NCBI RefSeq assembly: GCF_004349065.1 | Contig: NZ_SMKZ01000025.1 | Coordinates: 25,044 to 89,043 of the forward strand | Length of the DNA: 64,000 nucleotides | DNA from: Jiangella asiatica | GTDB lineage: Bacteria; Actinomycetota; Actinomycetes; Jiangellales; Jiangellaceae | Direction: 5' to 3' | In this document: one piece after another, positions 33,730 to 41,581 of the stretch | How the letters are laid out: each line of letters begins with the position of its first letter | How positions within the stretch are numbered: position 1 is the stretch's first letter | Program-made: the position numbers and the translations under genes | Notes under the pieces: generated by a model | Database searches by the model: none | What the model was told of the DNA's origin: nothing | What the model saw: the letters and a program-made list of their open reading frames with translations, nothing else

Positions 33730-34947
33730 TCAGGACGCCGTGGGCACGGCCGCGTTCTCGACCACACCGGACTTCACCAGCGCCTCGATCTGTTCGCCGG
33801 TGTAACCGAGGTCCGCGAGCACCGAGTCTGTGTGTTGACCAAGAAGTGGGGCGGCCACGTACGGCCGTTCGGTGGCTGCGGACAGACGAATGGGGTTGTC
33901 GATCGCGCAGACGTCACCTGTGACTGGGTGATGAAGCGTGCGCACCACGTCGTTGTGTACGACCTGCGGATTCTCGAGTACTTGGTCGTAGTCCAGCACC
34001 GGCCCGCAGATCACCCCGGCGGCGGCGAGTCGATCCACAGCCTCGTCGGTCGTGAACCGGCTGAGCTCCTCGTCCAGGATCGCCCAGAGCTCGCTCCGGT
34101 TCTGCTGCTGCAGCTCTGGCGTCCTGAACTCCTCACGGAGTGTGAGATCGTCGATCCCGAGCGCCTCGCACACGGCACGAAGTGGATCGGGACGGAAGAG
34201 GCCGACGATCGTCACCCATCCATCGGAGGTCTTGAAAGCGCCGACGAGGTTGTCCCGCTCCCAGTGGATCTCGAACCGTCGCATCATCCATGCGGTGTAC
34301 TCCTGCATCTGCTCGAACATGGCCGTGTCGAGAAGGGAGACGTCCACGCGCTGTCCCTGCCCTGAAACGGCTCGTTCGAACAGCGCCAGCAAGATCCCCT
34401 GGGTGATCGCCATGCCCGCGCCGAAATCGACGAAGGGAATCGGGTAGATCGCCGGTCGACCGTTCGAGTCCCGGTTGTGCCAGGTCGCTCCGGAGATCGA
34501 CTGCAAGGCCATGTCCTGCCCGCCGAGGTGCTTCATCGGGCCGGTCTCCCCGAATCCGGTCCCGGAGGCGTAGATCAGCCTTGGATATCGTTCGCGCAGG
34601 TCCTCGTACCCGAGTCCCAGTCGTTCCGCCACCCCTGCTCGGTAGTTCGCGACCAGGACATCTGTCTGCTCCAGCAGCGCGTACACGATCTCCATCGCCT
34701 CGGGCCTCTTCATGTCGAGGACGATCGAGCGCTTGTTCCGGTTGAGCGCATGGAACGAGGCGCTGTCCTCGAGGCCGTCGGATTTCACGTCGATGGATCG
34801 GCTGATGTCGCCCAGCCTGGGCCGCTCGACCTTGATCACGTCGGCGCCGAAGTCGGCCAGGATCTGCGTGGCCATGGGCCCGAACTGAACCTGGCTGAAA
34901 TCGAGCACGCGGATTCCGTTGAGCGGCAACGAGCGCGCAGTGGCCAT
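33730..34947 (-). CDS. CaiB/BaiF class III CoA-transferase
   Basis: 405 residues. The N-terminal Rossmann part has the family openers GIRVLDFSQVQFGPMATQ and LADFGADVIKVERP, and the active-site Asp is in GGQDMALQSISG (about residue 165). It moves CoA between acids, which activates a carboxylic acid without ATP. The ATG at 34947 has GAGGAG 7 nt upstream. It is 55 bp downstream of the GH88-like gene on the same strand, so they form one operon driven from the site-B region. The acid substrate is unknown; formyl-, succinyl- and 2-methyl-acid specific members exist. Confidence 0.92.
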   Translation of the reverse strand: MATARSLPLNGIRVLDFSQVQFGPMATQILADFGADVIKVERPRLGDISRSIDVKSDGLEDSASFHALNRNKRSIVLDMKRPEAMEIVYALLEQTDVLVANYRAGVAERLGLGYEDLRERYPRLIYASGTGFGETGPMKHLGGQDMALQSISGATWHNRDSNGRPAIYPIPFVDFGAGMAITQGILLALFERAVSGQGQRVDVSLLDTAMFEQMQEYTAWMMRRFEIHWERDNLVGAFKTSDGWVTIVGLFRPDPLRAVCEALGIDDLTLREEFRTPELQQQNRSELWAILDEELSRFTTDEAVDRLAAAGVICGPVLDYDQVLENPQVVHNDVVRTLHHPVTGDVCAIDNPIRLSAATERPYVAAPLLGQHTDSVLADLGYTGEQIEALVKSGVVENAAVPTAS

Positions 34948-35002
34948 GGGAAACTCCTCGTCCTTCCAGTGATGTTGCGTGCGAGATTCGGCGTGCGGGA
35001 CG

Positions 35003-36160
35003 TCAGATCCGGCCGGGCAGGATCGCGCCGGTGAGAACGGCGAGCGCCTCGAAGAGGAAATAGCTGCCGAACACCAGTTCCACGTCGGTTGCATCGGCAT
35101 CCTGGGATCGGACGGTGGCCTTCCGGGTGAAACACCCGCCGGTGAGAATGCCGTGCGGGCGCTCGTCGGCCGGTGGCGTTGGCGTCAGGTACGTGTCGAC
35201 GACCGCCTGCACGGTGCGCTCCGCGAAATCACGGTAGTGGTCGCCGGCCCGTCCCAGGGCGGCGGCGAGGCGGAGCGCCGCCGCGGCGGCGATCGTGGTC
35301 GCAGCGGTGTCCCGGCTCGTCTCCGGGATCGCCGGGTCGTCGAAGTCCCAGTACGCGACCAGGTCACGCGGCACGTGGGCGATCCACCAGTCCAGGGTCT
35401 TGGCCGCGTAGTCGCGCCAAGCCGGTTCGTGGGGCCGCACGACGGCGGCATGACTCGCGTAGAGCATCGCCCACCCCTGGGCGCGACCCCAGGTGCTGGT
35501 GTCGCTGTACCCCTTGTGGGTATGCGTTCGCACGACTTCTCCCGTCGCCGGGTCCAACGTCGAGGATTGAACGACCGACCCGTCGGGGCGTACGTGGATT
35601 TCGAGTACTCGGCGTAGGTGACGGTCGGCGATCTCGGCGTACCGGGGGTCTCCGCTGTGATCCGACGCCCAGTACAGAAGCGCCGTCGCCTGGAGCGAAT
35701 CAATGCTGCTCTCCGCGGCCCCGACGGCATTGGCCTCTTCGGCATCTTCGCCGAGGGGAATCAATCCCAGCCGCTCGTCGAACATGTCGACCAGCGACTT
35801 GGCGGCGATCAGCGCGGCTTCCGCAGCACCGTCATGCCCGTGAAGGATGCTCGCCACGGCCGCGCCGTAGTAGAACCCGAAGCCCTTGAACGCCGTCCGA
35901 CGCTCGAGCCGCGGTCGCATCCGGTCCAGCGCACGCTCGGCCTGTGCGGCTGTGAAGCGCGCCGAGTCGATGCCGTGCGCGAGCCAGAGCTGGCCGACAT
36001 ACGCGCCGCCGGTCCAATCGCCGTCCGGCGTGACCGTCCACTCGCCCGTGTTCGAGGACGCCCAATGGGGAAGTCCCCTGTTCACGACCTCGAAGCTCTG
36101 GTCGATCCGATCCAGCATGAGATTCCGCGCGATGGTGAACGGTCGGGACTGATCTGTCAT
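35003..36160 (-). CDS. GH88-like unsaturated glucuronyl hydrolase family protein
   Basis: 385 residues, (alpha/alpha)6 barrel of the GH88 type, no signal peptide. Family segments: GLPHWASS with a following WTGGAYVGQLWLAH, AAESSIDSL with D154 at the position of the general acid/base, YSDTSTWGRAQGWAMLY, and VAYWDFDDP. The second catalytic Asp (usually in HDxGF) is not obvious: the matching stretch reads FKGFGFYY. So the protein may be altered in mechanism or specificity. The ATG at 36160 has GGGAG 6 nt upstream. It is divergent from iclR and leads the operon with the CoA-transferase, an unusual pairing. Confidence 0.78.
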   Translation of the reverse strand: MTDQSRPFTIARNLMLDRIDQSFEVVNRGLPHWASSNTGEWTVTPDGDWTGGAYVGQLWLAHGIDSARFTAAQAERALDRMRPRLERRTAFKGFGFYYGAAVASILHGHDGAAEAALIAAKSLVDMFDERLGLIPLGEDAEEANAVGAAESSIDSLQATALLYWASDHSGDPRYAEIADRHLRRVLEIHVRPDGSVVQSSTLDPATGEVVRTHTHKGYSDTSTWGRAQGWAMLYASHAAVVRPHEPAWRDYAAKTLDWWIAHVPRDLVAYWDFDDPAIPETSRDTAATTIAAAAALRLAAALGRAGDHYRDFAERTVQAVVDTYLTPTPPADERPHGILTGGCFTRKATVRSQDADATDVELVFGSYFLFEALAVLTGAILPGRI

Positions 36161-36217
36161 GAGACTCCCTTTGTCCTTCGGTGGCGACACGCGATCTTGC
36201 CAAGTCGTCTGAAATTT

Positions 36218-36230
36218 TAGACAATGTCTA
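36218..36230. promoter_or_regulatory. IclR-regulon palindrome, site B
   Basis: TAGACAATGTCTA is a perfect 13-bp palindrome around a central base and is preceded by AAATTT. It lies between the divergent GH88-like gene and iclR and overlaps the first ATG of iclR (36224), a position that suits autorepression. Confidence 0.65.
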
Positions 36231-37060
36231 GCATGGCTCGATCTCCGCAGAGGCTGTCCGGGACCCCGGACGACCAGACTTCGCCGATCCCTGGGCGCGT
36301 GACCGCGCCGGCACTTCGCCGCGGCCTGGACATCCTGGAGCTGTTCCTCGACTCGAGCGAAGGCCTGCGGGTGCCGGAGATGACCGCCGCGCTCGGCATT
36401 CCGCGAGCGTCGACGCATGAGCTGGTCGGAGCGCTCGTCGACCGCGGATACCTCCAGCCCAAACCGGGCTCGGCCGGCCAGTTCGTTCTCGGCGTCAAGA
36501 CGTTCCAGCTCGGCGGTGCGTACGAGCGCAGCCTCGACATCGTCGAGGCCGGGCGCGAGGCCGCCCGTGCGGTCGCGGCCGAGTGCGGAGAGACGGTGCA
36601 AATCGTGGTGCGCGACGAGCGCGTCGTGGTGTACATCGTGCGGATCGACAGCACACACTCGGTGCGCTTGGTGTCCGACGTCGGCAGCCGGTTGCCGGCG
36701 CACTGCACGGCTGGGGGCAAGGTGTTGCTGGCGTCCCTGTCACCGGAGGAGCTGGCGACGCTCTTTCCCGACGACACCAGCCTCCTCCCGATGACCACCC
36801 GGAGCATCGACACCGTCGAGCGACTCAATCGCGAGCTCGCCGAGACCCGGGAGCGCGGATGGGGCGAGGAGTACTGCGAGTCGAACCAGGACGTCGCATG
36901 TGTAGCCGCGCCCGTACGCAATCCGAGGGGCGAATGCGTGGCAGCCATGAGCATCTCCATTCCGACCATCCGCTGGCAGGACGACAAGAGGGCCGACTAC
37001 GTCGCGCTCGTCTCGACCGGCGCGCGGGAGCTGTCCACGCGGCTCGGCGCCCGGCTGTAG
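36224..37060 (+). CDS. IclR-family transcriptional regulator
   Basis: 278 residues. The N-terminal winged helix (about 28-90: APALRRGLDILELFLD, ALGIPRASTHELVGALVDRG) is followed by the IclR effector domain (about 105-275: LPAHCTAGGKVLLASL, then VACVAAPVRN). It probably controls the surrounding acyl-CoA island through the 13-bp palindromes. Two starts are possible: ATG 36224, which lies inside operator B, or ATG 36233 just after it; neither has a ribosome site. Its 3' end overlaps the convergent alcohol dehydrogenase gene by 64 bp. Confidence 0.9.
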   Translation: MSSMARSPQRLSGTPDDQTSPIPGRVTAPALRRGLDILELFLDSSEGLRVPEMTAALGIPRASTHELVGALVDRGYLQPKPGSAGQFVLGVKTFQLGGAYERSLDIVEAGREAARAVAAECGETVQIVVRDERVVVYIVRIDSTHSVRLVSDVGSRLPAHCTAGGKVLLASLSPEELATLFPDDTSLLPMTTRSIDTVERLNRELAETRERGWGEEYCESNQDVACVAAPVRNPRGECVAAMSISIPTIRWQDDKRADYVALVSTGARELSTRLGARL

Positions 37061-38181
37061 TCCGAGGACGTGGACCCGGGCACGATGATCGAACGCCCGA
37101 CTGAGCCGCTTGCCAGAGCCGCGTAGGCGTCGTTGACCGCATCAAGCGGGTAAGTGGCGCCGACGAGACGGTCGATGGGCAGCCGGCCGGCGCGGAACAG
37201 ATCCAGTATCAACGGCACCTGCACGACGGGGTTGGACGAGCCGTACAGGCTGCCGACGATCCGCCGTTCGTGTTGAACGAGCAGGTTGACCGGGACCTGG
37301 AACGCGGCGTTCGCATCGGTGAGACCGACGGCCACCAGCGTGCCGCCGGTCTTCAGCAGGCCGAACGCCTGTTCCAGCGTCGTCGGCGAGCCGACCGCGT
37401 CGATCGCCCAACCGGCACCGTCGGCGCTGAGACCCTTGACGACATCCGGGAGGGATTCCACCGAGACATTTACCGTCGACGTCGCCCCCACCTCCGCGGC
37501 AAGAGCGAGCCGGGGGGCCACCGTGTCGGCGACGATGATGGGTGCGGCGCCGACGAGTGCCAGACCCATCACGGCGCTGATCCCGACGCCGCCGGCGCCG
37601 ATCACGACCACGGGCTGACCGGCGGCCTGGCGCATGACGTTGAGCACCGTACCGACCCCGGTGACGACCGCGCAGCCGGCTATGGCGGCGACCTCGGCGG
37701 GGATGTCGTGCGGGATGGCCACGGCCGAGCGCTCGGACACGACGCAGAACTCGGCGAAACACGAGACGCCCATCAGGTGGTGGATCGTCTCGGACCCCTT
37801 GCTGAGCCGGGTGGTTCCGTCAGGGAGGCCGCCGGTGGTGCCCTGGACCCGGCCCAGCACACACAACGTCGGCCGGCCGCTGGTACAGAACTCGCAATCG
37901 CCACAACGCGGCCGCCAGGTCATCAGCACCCGATCTCCCGGCCGGAACCTCGTAACCCCGTCCCCGACGGCGTCGACGATGCCGACGCCTTCGTGCCCGA
38001 GCACGGCTGGCAGCTTCCCCCGCAGGTCTCCGTTCATGTAATGGAGATCGCTGTGGCACACGCCGGCTGCTTCGATCTCGACCCTGATCTCGCCCGGCCG
38101 GGGCTCCTCGAGCCGAAGCTCTTCGACGGTCAGCGGTGCACCGACCGATCGCAAGACGGCGGCCCTGGTGGCCGTGCTCAC
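36997..38181 (-). CDS. Zinc-dependent alcohol dehydrogenase (MDR family)
   Basis: 394-residue medium-chain dehydrogenase. Catalytic zinc ligands are in GVCHSDLHYMNG and GHEG, the structural zinc loop is CGDCEFCTSGRPTLC, and the nucleotide fold is VVIGAGGVGISAVMGL. It resembles the large class III-like/aryl-alcohol dehydrogenase type, usually NAD-dependent. The last 30 residues (after GRSIIVPGS) look like a non-conserved tail created by reading into the overlapped iclR 3' end. The GTG at 38181 overlaps the stop of the U32-like gene (GTGA). In the island it could oxidise a hydroxyacyl or alcohol intermediate to the aldehyde used by the aldehyde dehydrogenase. Confidence 0.92.
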   Translation of the reverse strand: MSTATRAAVLRSVGAPLTVEELRLEEPRPGEIRVEIEAAGVCHSDLHYMNGDLRGKLPAVLGHEGVGIVDAVGDGVTRFRPGDRVLMTWRPRCGDCEFCTSGRPTLCVLGRVQGTTGGLPDGTTRLSKGSETIHHLMGVSCFAEFCVVSERSAVAIPHDIPAEVAAIAGCAVVTGVGTVLNVMRQAAGQPVVVIGAGGVGISAVMGLALVGAAPIIVADTVAPRLALAAEVGATSTVNVSVESLPDVVKGLSADGAGWAIDAVGSPTTLEQAFGLLKTGGTLVAVGLTDANAAFQVPVNLLVQHERRIVGSLYGSSNPVVQVPLILDLFRAGRLPIDRLVGATYPLDAVNDAYAALASGSVGRSIIVPGSTSSDYSRAPSRVDSSRAPVETSAT

Positions 38182-39167
38182 GATGCCCGCCCTTCGATCG
38201 GCATGCCGCCGGCCCCAGTCACCCGATGTGGGGGCTGAGGCTGGTCACGCGACCCCAGAGCCGACATGGGGAGGTTCAAGCCGGACCGTTCGAGCTGGTC
38301 GAGACCGATGCGTGCCCGCCTGACCCGCTCGCGGGTGGCTCCGACCACAACCGATTCCAGGTGCCTGCCCGAGGGATACACATCCGGAGCCAGCCGAAGC
38401 CCGAACTTCAGGTACACCGGCGAAGCGATACGGATGATCTCGGCAATCTCCCAGTGCCGCACGAAGGCGCCGACGTTGTCAGGGGCTTCGACATAGAAGT
38501 CCATGGTGCCCACACACGCCGCGCGGATCTCGGCGAGCTGGGCCAGCGTCAAGTCGGATGGGACGTTGATCGTGTCGGCTCCCAGCAACTCGTTCACCCA
38601 GTACGAGGCCGGGTTGCAGGGGGCGGCCATGATCGAGGTCTTGAGCTGGACATCGCGGGGAAGCGCGCCGGACTGCCGCATCCGGTTGAGGACGAGCAAC
38701 GCGCCTTCATCGGCGACGAGGAAGCTACGGACGCCGAGATCGACTCCTCGCTCGACCTCCGCGACCACCGCGCCGAGCTGGGTCAGGCCACGCGCCCGGG
38801 CACCGCCCGAACCGGCCGTGCTCGTGCTGGCGCCCCCGACATCCCAGTTTGCACCGGGCCGAGCGAACAGGCAGAGCTCGATCTGCCGCGACTCGGCCAG
38901 TTCGACCATGGACCGGATCTCGCGGTCGGTCAGCATCGTCACGCCCGAGCCCTGCGAGACCCGGTGCACGGGCACGTCCAGGTCGTCGGCCTCCTCCACG
39001 AGAGCCTCCAACGCGCGTAGTCCTTCGACGCTCGGAATCTCCACGCGCCACGCGCCGCCGTCGGGAAACCGGGCGGATGACGAATCCGCTCGTGGATTCG
39101 GATCCGGGAATCCAGCCGCGGCGAGTGCCGCGGCGCCGGGAAGGTGCACCGCCGAACCAAAGGGCAT
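38178..39167 (-). CDS. U32-like TIM-barrel protein, function unknown
   Basis: 329 residues with the look of a peptidase-U32-like TIM barrel (FLVADEGALLVLNRMR, KTSIMAAPCNPASYWVNEL, ADTINVPSDLTLAQLAEI), but the collagenase signature of true U32 peptidases is not evident. I cannot name a reaction. A Gly/Ser-rich loop near residue 110 (GGASTSTAGSGG) may bind phosphate or a carboxylate. The ATG at 39167 is preferred because GGAG lies 6 nt upstream. It is the first gene of an operon with the alcohol dehydrogenase and is driven from the region with sites C and D. Confidence 0.6.
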   Translation of the reverse strand: MPFGSAVHLPGAAALAAAGFPDPNPRADSSSARFPDGGAWRVEIPSVEGLRALEALVEEADDLDVPVHRVSQGSGVTMLTDREIRSMVELAESRQIELCLFARPGANWDVGGASTSTAGSGGARARGLTQLGAVVAEVERGVDLGVRSFLVADEGALLVLNRMRQSGALPRDVQLKTSIMAAPCNPASYWVNELLGADTINVPSDLTLAQLAEIRAACVGTMDFYVEAPDNVGAFVRHWEIAEIIRIASPVYLKFGLRLAPDVYPSGRHLESVVVGATRERVRRARIGLDQLERSGLNLPMSALGSRDQPQPPHRVTGAGGMPIEGRAS

Positions 39168-39235
39168 GTGATTCTCCATCGATGTGCCATGACGTGGCGT
39201 GGGCCACCATTGGCCTTTCCGGGGTGTCGAAATTT

Positions 39236-39346
39236 CGGACACCGTCTAAGATGTCAAACAAGCGTAACCGATCAGCTCCACCCGTCAAGGGCTTGACGCG
39301 TCAGCCCTTGCTGGGTAACCATCGGTCCAAATATCAGATTGTGTCT
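39236..39346. promoter_or_regulatory. IclR-regulon palindromes, sites C and D
   Basis: Site C is CGGACACCGTCTA (39236-39248), preceded by AAATTT. Site D is CAGATTGTGTCTG (39334-39346), preceded by AAATAT. They flank the divergent region between the U32-like gene and the enoyl-CoA hydratase gene, one near each promoter. Confidence 0.6.
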
Positions 39347-39404
39347 GACATTTCGGACGCCGATGATAGCGGCACGCCGCCGGCAACGCCGTCGAGGAGG
39401 CCAA

Positions 39405-40184
39405 GTGGGTCGGTTCACGTCCGTGGCGCGACGGGACGGTGTGGGCGTCATCCGCATCGACCGGCCGCCGCTCAATGTTCTGAGCACCGCTGTCCAGGAC
39501 GAGCTCGCCGACGTCGCGGCACAGGTCGCACACGACGCTTCGATCACCGCCGCGATCATCTGGGGCGGGCCCAAGACGTTCGCTGCAGGAGCAGACGTCA
39601 AGGAGATGGAGGCGATGGATGTCGCCACGCTCCGCGCCCGGCCCGAGGGATTGCAGCACGGGTTCAACCAGCTCGCCGCTCTCCGGAAGCCGCTCATCGC
39701 CGCGATCACCGGATATGCGCTCGGTGGCGGCTGCGAGCTCGCGTTGACCGCCGATCTGCGGGTGGCGGCGGACAATGCCGTGCTCGGCCAGCCGGAGGTC
39801 ACGCTGGGAATGATCCCGGGATGCGGCGGCACCCAGCGTCTTGCCCGCCTCGTCGGTCCTTCGCGCGCGAAGGACCTCATGTTGACCGGCCGGCGGGTGG
39901 ACGCCGACGAGGCGCTGCGCATCGGGCTGGCCGATCGCGTCGTCCCGGCGCCGAAGGTGTTCGACACGGCCTTCGCCCTCGCAGCTGACCTGGCCGCGGG
40001 TCCGGCACTGGCGTATCAGGCCATCTGTACGGCCGTCGACGATGGGCTGGACCGTGCCGTCGACGACGGGCTCGCGCTCGAGCGCGAACTCTTCGCCAAG
40101 GTTTTCGGCTCCGAGGACAAGGCCATCGGGACCCGCCACTTCGTCATGAAACACCAAGGCAGAGCACCGTTCGTCGGCCGCTGA
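39405..40184 (+). CDS. Enoyl-CoA hydratase/isomerase (crotonase family)
   Basis: 259 residues. The crotonase oxyanion-hole segments are AAGADVKEM and ITGYALGGGCELAL; both hydratase glutamates appear present (E in GGGCELAL and E in LGQPEVTLGMIPGCGGTQR). It adds water across an enoyl-CoA double bond. The GTG at 39405 has GAGGAGG about 5 nt upstream and lies 58 bp after site D. It leads the five-gene plus-strand operon (hydratase, MFS, aldehyde dehydrogenase, ligase, acyl-CoA dehydrogenase). Confidence 0.93.
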   Translation: MGRFTSVARRDGVGVIRIDRPPLNVLSTAVQDELADVAAQVAHDASITAAIIWGGPKTFAAGADVKEMEAMDVATLRARPEGLQHGFNQLAALRKPLIAAITGYALGGGCELALTADLRVAADNAVLGQPEVTLGMIPGCGGTQRLARLVGPSRAKDLMLTGRRVDADEALRIGLADRVVPAPKVFDTAFALAADLAAGPALAYQAICTAVDDGLDRAVDDGLALERELFAKVFGSEDKAIGTRHFVMKHQGRAPFVGR

Positions 40185-40222
40185 CTCGGCGCCGATCCAT
40201 CCCCACGCGAAAGAGACGGTCA

Positions 40223-41539
40223 ATGGAGACACGCGTCGTCGGCACGGCATCGCGGGACGTCCCGCAACGGACCCGGAAAATGACAGCAGGGCTGGGCGGT
40301 GGTGTCGCCCTCGAGTGGTTCGACTGGAATGTCTACGGACTCATGGCGGCCTTCCTGGCACCGCACTTCTTCCCCTCCGACGACCCCGTCACGTCCATGC
40401 TTTCCGCGCTGGCCGTGTTCGGCGCCGGGTTCTTCGCCAGGCCGATCGGCGCCGCGATCCTCGGGCCGATCGCCGACCGCATCAGCCACAAGCGGGTGAT
40501 GCTGATCTCGATCACGACCATGGCCGTGACGTCCCTGATCATCGCCGCGATGCCAACGTACGACTCGATCGGAGTGGCCGCATCGGTCATCCTGCTTGCA
40601 TTACGGCTCATCCAGGGTCTGGCGACCGGCGCGGAGGCTGGCGTCGCGAACGCCATCGCGATCGAGTTGGCGCCACCCGGCAAGCAGGGCCAGTACCTCG
40701 GCCTCATCAGCGGCACGTTCATCCAGGCCGGCATCTTCGGCTCGAGCCTGTGTGCCTTCTTCGTCAGCGCAGCCGTGCCCGATGGCGCGCTGAGCGACTG
40801 GGCATGGCGCATTCCATTCCTGGTGGGTGGCATCCTCGGCGTGCTGGTCGTCTACCTGCGGGCGTCCCTTCCCGAGACGCTCATCGAGCGGGCCATGCAC
40901 AGCAAGGACGAGCTCGACCGCGTGCAGAGCAGCACCGGCGATGTGTGGCGAGCACTGTGGAAGGTGCGATTCGCGCTCCTCGCGGTGATCCTGGTGATCG
41001 GTTCGGTGCAGATCGCGAACTACGCGTGGATCACGGGATTGCCGAACCTGGCCAACGGCTCGTACGAGGAGAACAGCACCTGGGTGTTCGCGATCACGAC
41101 CGGGATGGGCATCGTCTGGATCGTCAGCGCCCCGTACATCGGCAAGCTCGCGGACCACATCCGCCCGTCGCGTGCCTTCACGATCATGCGGCTGCTCCTG
41201 GTGCCTGCCTTCTTCCTGATGCTGCTGTACTCCGGACCGGGCCTGGGAGTGTTCTCCCTCGTCATGGTCCTCGGGGGCGTCGTCGTCGGATTCAACATGT
41301 CGCTCTACAACTTCATCGCCGTGACGTTGATGCCGAAAGCCATCCGGACAACGGGCGTCGCGGTCGGATACGCGCTTGGCGTCTCGATCTTCGGCGGGAC
41401 ATCCTCGTACCTGCTCGTGTGGCTACGGTCGATCGACATGTTCTGGGTCTTCCCGGTGTACGGGGCGATCGTCGCGCTCATCAGCGTGGCGGTGTACCGG
41501 GAGGCCAAGCGCAGGGGATACGTGCGCGTCGGCGATTGA
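40223..41539 (+). CDS. MFS transporter, metabolite:H+ symporter type
   Basis: 438 residues with 12 predicted membrane helices. Typical of the metabolite/H+ symporter group: GVALEWFDWNVYG in helix 1, DRISHKRVMLI in the 2-3 loop, LRLIQGLATGAEAG in helix 4-5. Members carry organic acids such as ketoglutarate, citrate, shikimate or proline-like compounds. In this operon it is likely the uptake system for a carboxylic acid that is then activated with CoA. Start ATG 40223 follows AAAGAGA. Two transporters (this and the Nramp-like one) are thus tied to the island. Confidence 0.92.
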   Translation: METRVVGTASRDVPQRTRKMTAGLGGGVALEWFDWNVYGLMAAFLAPHFFPSDDPVTSMLSALAVFGAGFFARPIGAAILGPIADRISHKRVMLISITTMAVTSLIIAAMPTYDSIGVAASVILLALRLIQGLATGAEAGVANAIAIELAPPGKQGQYLGLISGTFIQAGIFGSSLCAFFVSAAVPDGALSDWAWRIPFLVGGILGVLVVYLRASLPETLIERAMHSKDELDRVQSSTGDVWRALWKVRFALLAVILVIGSVQIANYAWITGLPNLANGSYEENSTWVFAITTGMGIVWIVSAPYIGKLADHIRPSRAFTIMRLLLVPAFFLMLLYSGPGLGVFSLVMVLGGVVVGFNMSLYNFIAVTLMPKAIRTTGVAVGYALGVSIFGGTSSYLLVWLRSIDMFWVFPVYGAIVALISVAVYREAKRRGYVRVGD

Positions 41540-41581
41540 CGTACCCACATGGCCGCTCCGAGGAGATCGAGGAGAACGACA

